Positions 28,901 to 36,797 of a stretch of 64,000 nucleotides of DNA are shown in pieces. Source of the DNA: UBA8437 sp963582065 (GTDB taxonomy: Bacteria; Planctomycetota; Planctomycetia; Planctomycetales; Planctomycetaceae); contig CAUZRQ010000002.1 of NCBI GenBank assembly GCA_963582065.1, forward strand, positions 1 to 64,000, in the 5' to 3' direction. Positions within the stretch are counted from its first letter, which is position 1, and every line of letters begins with the position of its first letter. The position numbers were made by a program, and so were the translations under genes. The notes under the pieces are model-generated. The model searched no databases. It saw only the letters and a program-made list of their open reading frames with translations, and was not told the DNA's origin.

Positions 28901-29232
28901 TTCTGGATCAGCAGTTGCTGACGCTCGGCCAGGGCCTCGCGGTCGATGGAGACGACGATCCGGGGAACCGAGACCAACGGCTGGCCGTCGGCGGTCGTCA
29001 ATTCGACATCATCGAAGCGGATGCGGCGGAGCAGGTCGAAGCGACAGGATGAGAACTCGACGTTGATGCCGGGTGTGAGGCGATCGAGGTGGGCTCGCAC
29101 GACCTGTTCGAGCAGTCGGTCGCTGTGGGACCAGACGTGGTGAATCCAGATGGCGGCAGCACTGCCGGTAACCAGCAGCAGTACGACGAGTCCCCAGAGG
29201 GTTCGCTTCCATTCGCTCCTATTCCGGGTCAT
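25918..29232 (-). CDS. AsmA-like inner-membrane-anchored periplasmic protein
   Basis: A 1104-residue protein. One N-terminal transmembrane anchor (TLWGLVVLLLVTGSAAAIWI) is followed by a long beta-rich periplasmic region resembling the AsmA/TamB/DUF3971 group, with the typical N-terminal INVEFSSCRFDLLRRIRFDDVEL and a C-terminal AsmA-like segment (FRYAQCDFQLADSRFRFNSI, then GWVAVRVDGKANNPKAR). These proteins are thought to bridge the envelope and move lipids. The ATG at 29232 overlaps the TGA of the upstream glycosyltransferase gene (ATGA), indicating translational coupling. The same frame continues open into the upstream gene, but that part is only the shadow of the glycosyltransferase. Confidence 0.8.
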   Translation of the reverse strand: MTRNRSEWKRTLWGLVVLLLVTGSAAAIWIHHVWSHSDRLLEQVVRAHLDRLTPGINVEFSSCRFDLLRRIRFDDVELTTADGQPLVSVPRIVVSIDREALAERQQLLIQKVTLHQPHLRLVRDTKGGWNWRDLAPQQDEQTMFPEWTIDRGLVEITLDGDRPQRRSLTELNLRLVPAESDRYLVDGTGQLENPAAASPEAQLTFSGHWQVAESGFSISGRLSDFVIEPSLHEFVAALPAGQTADSPSPLPFNTKDITLAALGDLDFRVSSRQPADNLDYKLLLTLRRGRLQVPFPSSQPRVFDRLSGQVYLDSRHLQIKTLVGREHDATVTVNGLLGMAADPPTGQLDVTLENLSLDRRLRSSLPEQWQLLFDVYNPSGQADFSTTLRASENGPWQFADSVLTPKGCRIRHARFPYPIEKATGSLTQQGASRNLVVEIDAIASGRPIHFRGQVRNAGPAADSQIDISVDRLPIDDQLLQAVSPSVRRSLESMSLRGAADVRARLVRPPGLNQKLTTQLNGRLVDVSVRYRGFPWPVEEIGGEFTATITPTDYSWHFDKLVGRHANASLTGSGQLDGRPGQPGRFELDLETRRVAMDADLRAACSTELRELWDRVHLQGLLDGRVEVRRQGTAAVNVSIPRFTVDSGKLQLTGFPYKLTNVQAAGHYGLTGDNRRRLTLTSFAARHGPTRVTTRGVLEIDRRKDWMLRLEPLLCKGLVADSEFLNALPGRLRDTISNLNPQRPFDLEGLIELRGAGDPGFPITAAWNLETRLPDNRLSAGVQLEDVSGEITSRGKWYGQHAEMTGRFALESATLWGYRFQDIRGPFHYRNQDLVIGSSQAFAPLKGRQANLAIPLSQRVTARAVGGLFTLDAQARIDKQSTYHVKMNLSEAQLQQFAKQYLRNPKKLKGVMRGWLDLRGQGNSPSSVTGRGQLQISPAELYELPIVVQLFDVLSLGPPEQTAFRYAQCDFQLADSRFRFNSIDLVGNSLQLRGRGEATFTGQIGLDFYSMLPQSRLPIPFLQPLIAPLTTGWVAVRVDGKANNPKARIRPVPVFDDALRGFLSALENPAAKRQLPPLNAPFGHRRRAFPSTSPAARTIDRTRRR

Positions 29233-30476
29233 GACGTGGTCCTCCGACGACACCCCGTGGCGGCGAGGATCCACAACGAGTACTCGGCGGGGACGCGGTA
29301 CCGCAACGAGCCGACGAAGATGGTGTGCAGTGCGGCGAAGTACAATAACGGCCCGGCGGCCAGCAGCCACGTCCACGGCTGGTGACGATAGATCCAGGCA
29401 CCCCGGAGCGCCAGCAGGTACAGCAGCAGCGTGGGCACGGCCACCACCGTCACCTGCCACCAGCGTCCAAACTGGTCGGCACTGGGCCAGGGCTTGAGGA
29501 ATCGCCAGCACTTGACCAGGCCCAGCCAGGCTGCCGAACCGGGTTGCCGGCTGGCGAACTCCCAGGCGGCACGGCGATAGTGCCGGTCGATGGTGTACTC
29601 GGTCTTGTCGGGATCGGCGAACAGTCCATCGTCGATGATGAACTGCATGTCGCTGTGCCCGGTGGCCGACGGTCGCAGGCCGTCGTAGAGGCTGGGGCCG
29701 ACCCAGAGGGTGGTCAGCACGGGATGGCCGGTGACCTGGTGGTTTCGCCAGGCCCATGGCAACAGTCCGACCGCCACCACCAGCAGCAGCACGGTCGCCT
29801 CGACCGCCGCACGGCCCCGCTCGGCCGAAATTGCAATCCAGATCACTGCGAACAACGGTAGCGCCGCCAGCCATCCGGGGCGAACGTACACGGCTGCACA
29901 ACCGGCCAGCCCCATCCACACGGCCGCTGACAGCCGGGGCCGCCGATCGAGATCCGGACCCCGGCGAAGCAGTGTTTCGGCTCCGAGCAGGCAGGCCAAC
30001 AGCAATGCCGCGAACAGGGTTTCGCTGAGCACCAGGACGCTGAAACCGGCCAGGGTAGGCGAAAACGCACAGGCAGCTGCAGCGGCCAATCCGACCGACG
30101 GCCCGTGGATGCGACAACCCAGCAGGTAGACCAGGTAGCACGCCAGTGTGCCCACCGCCGCCAGTACCAGTCGGGTTACCAGCAGGTCGTCGCCCAGCAG
30201 CGCTCTGACCAGCCCCAGCAGAGCGGGAAACCCGGGCATGCGAGGAACTTTGCGTGGGATTGAAGCTTGTGCCAGCGAGTCACCCGGTTGGCCGAGCAGT
30301 TGGTAGGATTCCCCACGAGCGATGTGCTCACCGAGTTCCCAGTACCCGGCCGCATCGCCAGCGATCAGGAATTTCTCGTCACTTTTCTCGAGATGCCCGG
30401 TGACGACCACTGCGGCCAGTGCACGGATCACCAGCGCTGAAGAAAGGACGATTATTAGCGATTTGCGGGCCGACAT
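29229..30476 (-). CDS. GT39/PMT-like membrane glycosyltransferase
   Basis: A 415-residue integral membrane protein with about nine or ten hydrophobic segments. The first loop carries DAAGYWELGEHIARGESY, like the acidic first loop of GT39/ArnT-type glycosyltransferases, which use polyprenyl-phosphate sugars and act on the periplasmic side. The end of the protein is a short polar tail. Its TGA overlaps the ATG of the AsmA-like gene, so the two are one unit and may both serve the envelope. Acceptor and sugar are unknown. Confidence 0.75.
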   Translation of the reverse strand: MSARKSLIIVLSSALVIRALAAVVVTGHLEKSDEKFLIAGDAAGYWELGEHIARGESYQLLGQPGDSLAQASIPRKVPRMPGFPALLGLVRALLGDDLLVTRLVLAAVGTLACYLVYLLGCRIHGPSVGLAAAAACAFSPTLAGFSVLVLSETLFAALLLACLLGAETLLRRGPDLDRRPRLSAAVWMGLAGCAAVYVRPGWLAALPLFAVIWIAISAERGRAAVEATVLLLVVAVGLLPWAWRNHQVTGHPVLTTLWVGPSLYDGLRPSATGHSDMQFIIDDGLFADPDKTEYTIDRHYRRAAWEFASRQPGSAAWLGLVKCWRFLKPWPSADQFGRWWQVTVVAVPTLLLYLLALRGAWIYRHQPWTWLLAAGPLLYFAALHTIFVGSLRYRVPAEYSLWILAATGCRRRTTS

Positions 30477-30657
30477 CGGTTCCCCCCCGGCCGCGGCCGA
30501 TCAGTGGCGGTGGGATGGTACGGTCGGTGGGGCGAGGGGGTCAAGATCGGTCGTGACGGCTGAGGAGAGAGCCACCCGGGGGCATCGCGTGTGCTAGAAT
30601 CGGGTCCGAGACGGTTTGAGTTCCTGCCGGTCTCCCCCCGCTTTCCAGGTTCTGTTG

Positions 30658-31710
30658 ATGACCCCGCAATTGCGAGAATCCCGTTTCCTGAAGGCTGTTC
30701 GCCGTGAGCCGGTCGACACGACGCCGGTTTGGCTGATGCGGCAGGCGGGCCGGTATCTGCCCGAGTACATGGAGGTCCGAAGCCAGGTCACGTTTCTGGA
30801 GTTGTGCACTCGTCCGGACCTGGCGGCCGAGGTGACGCTGACAGCCCAGGCGGCACTCGGAGTCGATGCCGCGATCCTGTTTGCCGATCTGTTGCCCATC
30901 CTCCGTCCCATGGGGCTCAACCTGGAATACGAGGCCGGCGAGGGGCCGGTGATCGACAATCCGCTGCGGACCGCGGCCGATGTCGATCGATTGAGAGAGA
31001 TCGAGGACATCCAGGAGATGGGATTCGTTTTCGAGACGGTGCGTCGTGTGCGGGCGGACCTGCCGGGCGACTGCCCGTTGATCGGGTTCGCCGGAGCGCC
31101 GTTCACCCTGGCCAGTTATGCGATCGAGGGTGGTGGGTCACGGAACTACGAGAACACCAAGTCGATCATGTACGGCGACTCGGGCGCGTGGCAGGCCCTG
31201 ATGGATCGCCTGGTCCCCACGTTGATCCGTTACCTGGCGGCGCAGGCCGAGGCCGGGTGCCAGGTGGTGCAGATTTTCGACAGTTGGGCCGGGTGCCTGT
31301 CTCCTTCGGATTACCGCCGCTACGTACTGCCGCATTCGAAGCGGTTGATCGAGGGCCTGCCCGAGGGATTGCCGGTGATTCACTTCCTGACCGGGAACCC
31401 GGCCCTGTACCCTCTGCAGCGCGAGGCTGGCGGCGATGTCCAGGGGTTGGACTGGCGGGTCGACCTCGCCGCCGGCTGGGACCTGGTCGGCCACGACGTG
31501 GCGGTGCAGGGCAACCTCGATCCGGTCAGCCTCTTCGCCGATTTCGATACGCTCCGCGATCGAACCCGCCAGGTACTCGATGCCGCGGCCGGTCGCCCGG
31601 GTCACATCTTCAATCTCGGCCATGGTCTGCTGCCGACGATGGACCCCGAGAAGGTCAAGTCGCTGGTGGAGATGGTGCACGAGATGGGCGGTGACGGAGG
31701 GGCGGCGTGA
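30658..31710 (+). CDS. hemE: Uroporphyrinogen decarboxylase HemE
   Basis: A 350-residue protein that converts uroporphyrinogen III to coproporphyrinogen III by four decarboxylations. Signature 1, PVWLMRQAGRYLPEY, and signature 2, GFAGAPFTLASYAIEGG, are both present, with the catalytic Asp in ILFADLLPI and the C-terminal FNLGHGLLPTMDPEKV. The ATG at 30658 gives the normal family length. The stop overlaps the start of hemG (GTGA), so the two are translationally coupled. Confidence 0.97.
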   Translation: MTPQLRESRFLKAVRREPVDTTPVWLMRQAGRYLPEYMEVRSQVTFLELCTRPDLAAEVTLTAQAALGVDAAILFADLLPILRPMGLNLEYEAGEGPVIDNPLRTAADVDRLREIEDIQEMGFVFETVRRVRADLPGDCPLIGFAGAPFTLASYAIEGGGSRNYENTKSIMYGDSGAWQALMDRLVPTLIRYLAAQAEAGCQVVQIFDSWAGCLSPSDYRRYVLPHSKRLIEGLPEGLPVIHFLTGNPALYPLQREAGGDVQGLDWRVDLAAGWDLVGHDVAVQGNLDPVSLFADFDTLRDRTRQVLDAAAGRPGHIFNLGHGLLPTMDPEKVKSLVEMVHEMGGDGGAA

Positions 31711-33152
31711 CGGTTGGCCACGACCCGGGACGGACAAGGCGATGCCTGGTCATCGGGGGTGGGGCCAGCGGCCTGTCGGCGGCGTTGTCGTTGTGCGACG
31801 AGGCTGGAGTTCGCAACGAGTCGGATCGACGGATCGAGGTCGAATTGCTCGAGGCGTCGGATCGCCTGGGGGGAACGATCGAGACGGTTCGTTTGGATGA
31901 CTACCTGGTCGAACGCGGTCCGGACATGTTCATCACCGACAAGCCGGCTGCTGCCGAGTTGTGTCGCCGGCTGGGACTCGAGGATCAACTGGTCGGCACC
32001 GATCCCGAGTTCCGCGGGTCCCTGGTGGTTCGAAACCGTCGGCCGGTGGCTGTTCCCGAGAGTTTCCAGTTGTTGGGGACCCCGAGAATCCGGTCCCTGC
32101 TCGGGTCACCGATCTTCTCGTGGCGGGGCAAGCTCAGGATGGCGCTCGAGCCGCTGGTCGGTCGACGTCGGGACGAGGGTGACGAGAGCGTGGCATCGTT
32201 CGTGCGACGGCGGCTGGGCCGCGAGGCGCTCGAGCGGCTGGTGCAGCCGTTGGTGGGGGGCATCTACACCGGCGATCCCGAACGACTGAGCCTGAAAGCG
32301 ACGCTGCCGCGTTTCATCGAGATGGAACGCGAGCACGGGAGTCTGTGGCAGGGACTGCGGGCTTCGGCGGCCGGCCGGGCGGCCGCGACCCAGGGCGCCC
32401 GGTACGGGTTGTTCGCTTCCCTGGCCGGCGGACTGGGCCAGTTGGTCGACACCGCAACCGATTTGCTGGCGGAGAGGTGTCGGATCCGGCGAGGTGCCCG
32501 GGTGTCGGCCATTCGCCCGGTGGAGGAACCCGGCGGCTTTCGGGTCGAACTGGCCACCGGCGAGTCGATTGAAGCGGACGCGGTGGTGCTGGCGGTCCCC
32601 TGTGGAGTGGCCGCCGGGCTGGCCAAGGATCTCTCCAAAGACCTCTCGGACCGGTTGAGTGAGATCGAATCGGCATCGAGCGTCGTGGTCAGCACCGGGT
32701 ATCGGCTCGATCAGATCGAGCATCCCCTCGATGCCTACGGCCTAGTGGTGCCTCACGCCGAGGGGCGTCGGGTGCTGGCGGTGTCGTTTGCCAGTCGGAA
32801 GTTGGCCGGTCGAGCCCCCGAGGGTCGGGTGTTGTTGAGGACGTTCGTCGGCGGCGCGCTGCAGCCGGAATTGGTCGATCTGGACGACTCCGAGATCGAG
32901 CAGCTGGTGCGGGAGGAACTCGGGTCGTTGCTGGGCGTGCGTGGTGAGCCGGAGATGATCGACGTGGTCCGCTACCCGAGGAGGATGCCACAGTACGTCG
33001 TCGGTCATCTCGAACGCGTCGGGGAGATCGAGCGTCTGGTCTCGGAGATCCCCGGGCTGGCCTTGGCGGGCAATGCGCTCCGCGGGGTCGGGTTGCCCGA
33101 CTGCATCGCCAGCGGGATCGAGGCGGCCGCCCGCGTGCTGCCGGTGGACTAG
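31707..33152 (+). CDS. hemG: Protoporphyrinogen oxidase (HemG/HemY type)
   Basis: A 481-residue FAD-dependent enzyme that oxidises protoporphyrinogen IX to protoporphyrin IX, or acts on the coproporphyrinogen of the alternative route. The N-terminal dinucleotide-binding motif is VIGGGASGLSAALSL. RGPDMFITDKPAA matches the family, and the C-terminus carries LAGNALRGVGLPDCIASG, the second FAD-binding segment. The GTG start overlaps the hemE stop. The ORF ends in a CTAG that also contains the stop of the convergent deacetylase gene. Substrate choice between coproporphyrinogen and protoporphyrinogen cannot be decided here. Confidence 0.9.
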   Translation: MTVGHDPGRTRRCLVIGGGASGLSAALSLCDEAGVRNESDRRIEVELLEASDRLGGTIETVRLDDYLVERGPDMFITDKPAAAELCRRLGLEDQLVGTDPEFRGSLVVRNRRPVAVPESFQLLGTPRIRSLLGSPIFSWRGKLRMALEPLVGRRRDEGDESVASFVRRRLGREALERLVQPLVGGIYTGDPERLSLKATLPRFIEMEREHGSLWQGLRASAAGRAAATQGARYGLFASLAGGLGQLVDTATDLLAERCRIRRGARVSAIRPVEEPGGFRVELATGESIEADAVVLAVPCGVAAGLAKDLSKDLSDRLSEIESASSVVVSTGYRLDQIEHPLDAYGLVVPHAEGRRVLAVSFASRKLAGRAPEGRVLLRTFVGGALQPELVDLDDSEIEQLVREELGSLLGVRGEPEMIDVVRYPRRMPQYVVGHLERVGEIERLVSEIPGLALAGNALRGVGLPDCIASGIEAAARVLPVD

Positions 33153-34135
33153 TCGGAGTCGGTTTGGCCGGCGGCGTGGACGAGCCGTCGGCAGTGTGAG
33201 GCCGAGGCGGCGGCCAACCCGTTGATGTTGTACCCGCCCTCCAGAACGCTGACGAGCCGGCCCCCGGCGTGGCGATTGGCGATATCGACCAGCACGTCCG
33301 TCAATTCGGCAAAATCGTTGTCGGTGAGTCGAAAGTGACCCAGCGGATCGCCGATTCGAGAGTCGAAACCGGCCGAGACCAGCACCAGTTCGGGTCGGAA
33401 CTTGTCGGCCGCCGCTCTCAGCTCCTCGGCGTAGGTTGGCAGGATCTTCTTGCGATCCGTGCCGGCGGGGAAGGGACGATTCAGGGTGCTGCCCAGGCCC
33501 TTGCCGGTTCCGGTTTCCTGCCGGGCCCCGGTGCCGGGATACCAGGGCGACTGGTGGGTGCTGAAGAAGAAGACGGTTTCGTCGTCGTAGAAGATGTCCT
33601 GGGTTCCGTTGCCGTGGTGGACGTCCCAGTCGGCGATCAGCACGCGGCCGATCTTGTGGCAGGCCTGGGCGTGCCGTGCGGCGACGGCGACGTTGTTGAA
33701 AATGCAGAAGCCCATGCCGCGGTCGGGGGTGGCGTGGTGACCGGGGGGACGGACGGTGCAGAACGCGTTGGCCGATCGCCCGGCCACGACCTCGTCGATC
33801 GCCAGGCAGACCGCTCCACAGGCCCGTCGAGCCGCCTCGAGCGATGCGCGGCAGACGATCGTGTCGCCGGTGCTGAGCATCGCCAGGCCGGCATTGATTT
33901 CGCGTTGTGCCAGCGCGACGTATTCGGCCTTGTGGGCTCGCCGGATCGTGGCGTCGTCGGAGGCCGGGGGCTTCATTTTCCAGAGCCCCTTCGAGAATTC
34001 GGGAGTCGACAGGGCCCGGGTGACCTCCACGTGCCGACGGATCGACTCGGGGTGTCCCTGGCCGGTGTCATGCGTCTGGAAGACCGGGTCGCTGACCAGC
34101 AGAGTCTGGCTTTTCGAACGAGGCACCTCGGGCAT
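33149..34135 (-). CDS. Histone deacetylase family protein (acetoin utilisation AcuC/Hdac-like)
   Basis: A 328-residue zinc-dependent deacetylase. Motifs in order: RPPGHHATPDRGMGFCIFNN (the tandem His and the glycine-rich entry), then IADWDVHHGNGTQDIF with the Asp-His zinc ligands, STHQSPWYPGTG and the C-terminal LEGGYN. The ATG at 34135 has an AGGAG ribosome-binding site. In bacteria such proteins act on acetylpolyamines or acetylated proteins; the substrate here is unknown. It lies 53 bp downstream of the squalene-hopene cyclase gene on the same strand and may share its transcript. Confidence 0.92.
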   Translation of the reverse strand: MPEVPRSKSQTLLVSDPVFQTHDTGQGHPESIRRHVEVTRALSTPEFSKGLWKMKPPASDDATIRRAHKAEYVALAQREINAGLAMLSTGDTIVCRASLEAARRACGAVCLAIDEVVAGRSANAFCTVRPPGHHATPDRGMGFCIFNNVAVAARHAQACHKIGRVLIADWDVHHGNGTQDIFYDDETVFFFSTHQSPWYPGTGARQETGTGKGLGSTLNRPFPAGTDRKKILPTYAEELRAAADKFRPELVLVSAGFDSRIGDPLGHFRLTDNDFAELTDVLVDIANRHAGGRLVSVLEGGYNINGLAAASASHCRRLVHAAGQTDSD

Positions 34136-34188
34136 CGATCGCTCCTGTTCCCGGCGAGGCCGCGGTCCCGCCGCACACGCCGCCGACT

Positions 34189-36339
34189 TCAGGCAACCTG
34201 GCGGCCGTCGAGGGCCATGCCGTGTTGGCAACGAGCATACCGTCCAAGTGCCATCAGCGGAAAGGAGATCGGGTAGAGGTGGTAGCGGAGATAAAAGACG
34301 CGGGGAAAACCGGTTCCGGTGAACCACTCTTCACTCCAACTTCCGTCAGGCGACTGGTGTTCCAGCAGGTAGCCGATCCCGGTGGCGACTTCGGGGCTGT
34401 CGGCTTCGCCCGCGGCAATCAGTCCCAGTACCGCCCATGCGGTCTGCGACGCGGTGACCGGGCCGGTCCCCCTCAGGCTCGGATCGTCGTAGGTCCCGGG
34501 CGTCTCGCCCCAGCCGCCGCACGGTTGCTGAAACCTCTTGAGCCATTCGGCGGCACGTCGGATCCTCGTGTCGCCGGGCGGGATCCCGATCGCAGCCAGG
34601 CCCACAAGTGTCTGCCAGGTGCCGTAGATGTAATTGACGCCCCAGCGGCCGTACCAACTGGCGTCCTGCTCCTGCTCGTCCCAGAGAAAATCGATCGCGC
34701 GAATCACCGCCGGGTGAGTTTCGCCAACCCCGAGCCCGCCGAGCATCTCGAGCACCCGAGCGGTGAGGTCGGCGGTGGGGGGGTCGATCATTGCGTTGTG
34801 ATCAGCGAAGGGGACGCGGGTGAGCAGTCCTCGGGTGTTGTCGCGGTCGAAGGCCCCCCAGCCCCCGTTGCGGCTCTGCATCCCCAACGTCCAGCGGGCT
34901 CCCCGGTGGATCGCCCCGAGCACAGGCCCCATCGATTCGACCGATTCGGCCGCATGGATCGGCGAGCCGGTGCGGCCGCTGAGTACCGCAGCGATATCGG
35001 GGGCGTTTTTGTCTCCGAGGCCGCAGTCGAGGAAGAAGTCGGCCGTCCAGGGGAGTTCGGGCAGGCAACGGGTCAGGGCCAGCACGACCATCGCCGTGTC
35101 GTCGACGTCGGGATAGAACCGGTTGGCGAACTCGAAGTACCAGCCGCCCGGAGCCGCTTCCGGCTGGTGCTTCGACCAATCCCCCTTGTGATGGACTTCG
35201 TGGTCGAGCAACCAGTCGACGGAGCGTCGCAGCGAGGGATGTCCGGCCGGCAGCCCCGAGTCGCGAAGCGCGATGGTTGCGATGGCGGTGTCCCAGACCG
35301 GCGAATGGCACGGCTGCAGTCGGTCGGTGTCATTTTCGCTGATCACCAGGTTCTCGAGCTGCTCGAGAGCCTGAACCAGGATCGGGGCGTCGTGGGAATA
35401 TCCCAGGCACTTCAGCGCCACGACGCTCCAGACCATGGGTGGGAAGATCGCACCCAGCCCGTCACTGTCGACAAATCGCTCGATCATCCAATCGGCGGCC
35501 CGCCGGATGGCTGTGCCGCGGAACGGGATCAGCTTCCACCGCTCGATTTGCTTCCACGTGGCATCGAGCTGGGTGAAGATTCTGTTCCAGTTGATCCGGC
35601 TGGGGGGGGTGTGGTCGTCGAGCTGTTCGCTGGGGGGCATCGCTGCCGGCAACGAGGCCGGTCCACGGAGAAACAATTCGTCGATCCGCCACTCGGGGGG
35701 TGTGTCGATTCGTGGTCGGTGGGCCCACAGCAGGCTCAGCGGAACGAAGATCGTCCGTGACCACGCCGACATCTCGTAGATGTTCAGCGGGCAGAACCGG
35801 GGCAGCAGCACCAGTTCGGGCGGAACGGCCGGGCATTGCCGGTAGTCGAGGATTCCCAGCAGTGCCAGGTAGTAGCGGGTAAAGCTGTTGATTCGCTCGG
35901 CACCGCCGGCTCCACGAATCGCCAGGCGTGCACGCGCCATCCAGGGGGCGTCGACGGCGTGACCGGCGATCTTCAGTGCCAGGTAGGCCTTGACCGAGGC
36001 GCTGATCTCCAGCGGTCCACCGGGGAACAGCGACCAGCCACCGCCGGGCTGTTGTTGAACCACCAGTTGCCGAGCGGTACGGCGGATGCGCTCACCGGTC
36101 CACCCGGGAGCCGAACCGTTGCTCTCCAGCCACGCCAGCAGCAGGATGTACTCCGACTGCAGGATCGAGTCTCCCTCGAGTTCACCCACCCAGTAGCCGT
36201 CGGGGTCCTGGCGGTCGAGCAGCCACTGCTGGGTGCGGGCAATCGCCGAACCGACCGCGTCGGTCGGCAGTGCCGCGGTGGAGTGTCGTCGGCCGGGTCG
36301 AGCCACGAAGCGAGACCGGTGCGGTTGTTGGCCTGCCAT
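34189..36339 (-). CDS. shc: Squalene-hopene cyclase
   Basis: A 716-residue enzyme that cyclises squalene to hopene or hopanol, giving membrane hopanoids. It has the catalytic motif YPDVDDTAMVV (DXDD, about residue 413) and several QW repeats such as QDPDGYWVGELEGD, QSRNGGWGAFDRDN, QQPCGGWGETP and HQSPDGSWSEEWFTG. Length is somewhat longer than the ~630-690 residues typical of the family because of a disordered N-terminal extension. The ATG at 36339 overlaps a divergent ATG (CATG). An inverted repeat at 36405-36423 lies in its upstream region. Confidence 0.95.
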   Translation of the reverse strand: MAGQQPHRSRFVARPGRRHSTAALPTDAVGSAIARTQQWLLDRQDPDGYWVGELEGDSILQSEYILLLAWLESNGSAPGWTGERIRRTARQLVVQQQPGGGWSLFPGGPLEISASVKAYLALKIAGHAVDAPWMARARLAIRGAGGAERINSFTRYYLALLGILDYRQCPAVPPELVLLPRFCPLNIYEMSAWSRTIFVPLSLLWAHRPRIDTPPEWRIDELFLRGPASLPAAMPPSEQLDDHTPPSRINWNRIFTQLDATWKQIERWKLIPFRGTAIRRAADWMIERFVDSDGLGAIFPPMVWSVVALKCLGYSHDAPILVQALEQLENLVISENDTDRLQPCHSPVWDTAIATIALRDSGLPAGHPSLRRSVDWLLDHEVHHKGDWSKHQPEAAPGGWYFEFANRFYPDVDDTAMVVLALTRCLPELPWTADFFLDCGLGDKNAPDIAAVLSGRTGSPIHAAESVESMGPVLGAIHRGARWTLGMQSRNGGWGAFDRDNTRGLLTRVPFADHNAMIDPPTADLTARVLEMLGGLGVGETHPAVIRAIDFLWDEQEQDASWYGRWGVNYIYGTWQTLVGLAAIGIPPGDTRIRRAAEWLKRFQQPCGGWGETPGTYDDPSLRGTGPVTASQTAWAVLGLIAAGEADSPEVATGIGYLLEHQSPDGSWSEEWFTGTGFPRVFYLRYHLYPISFPLMALGRYARCQHGMALDGRQVA

Positions 36340-36404
36340 GGACGAAACCGAGAATTCGTTGAAGGACCCGGGGGAATCGGACCGAAGAATCCGAATGGAC
36401 GGGA

Positions 36405-36423
36405 ATGTAGAGGTCGTCTACAT
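36405..36423. promoter_or_regulatory. Inverted repeat upstream of shc
   Basis: ATGTAGA and TCTACAT form a perfect 7-bp inverted repeat around GGTCG in the 150-bp gap between shc and the divergent small gene. It is a candidate binding site for a dimeric regulator. The call is based only on symmetry and position. Confidence 0.35.
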
Positions 36424-36489
36424 CCCCGACAAGTTCAATCGTGACGGCGGGCGGAGCCCGTTCGGTCGTGCAGGAATGGAGGCCGTGGG

Positions 36490-36759
36490 ATGACAGGCTC
36501 GTTTTCAGATTGGGATGGGGGACCGCAATTCGAGTCGCGGCAGGTGGCCGGGACGACCTGGCCCAAGGCCGAGGTGGCTTGTCTGTCGACCCAGCAACTC
36601 GACGCGATGAGTGAGTGCGAATTGGTCGAGGTGATCCGCTCGGTTCATCAGCCGCACCGGAGATCCGACCTCAGGGGACCGCTCGGTGGCTTGTCCCGGA
36701 AACCACTTGTGCAGTTGGCTCAACAGGCCCGTCGCTACTGCCGCACGCAGGGCTACTAG
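36490..36759 (+). CDS. Small hypothetical protein (89 aa)
   Basis: A short reading frame encoding a soluble, basic protein ending in LVQLAQQARRYCRTQGY. No known domain is recognised; the middle (LSTQQLDAMSECELVEVIRS) is likely helical. GGAGG lies 8 bp before the ATG, and G/C is frequent at third codon positions as in real genes here, so it is probably expressed. A short frame just upstream would end in an ATGA overlap with it, but I do not regard that one as supported. It converges with bioB after 38 bp. Confidence 0.55.
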   Translation: MTGSFSDWDGGPQFESRQVAGTTWPKAEVACLSTQQLDAMSECELVEVIRSVHQPHRRSDLRGPLGGLSRKPLVQLAQQARRYCRTQGY

Positions 36760-36797
36760 TCCGGCGACGTTTCGGACTCTCGCCGACGGCGTCGTGG

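Noticed and set aside
29233..30141. Upstream extension of the AsmA-like frame
   Set aside because: It is the out-of-frame shadow of the glycosyltransferase gene; the ATGA overlap and transmembrane anchor fix the true start at 29232.
36338..36493. Short plus-strand frame between shc and the 89-aa gene
   Set aside because: Its start overlaps the shc start codon and it contains an inverted repeat; third-position bias is weak evidence, so not called as a gene.
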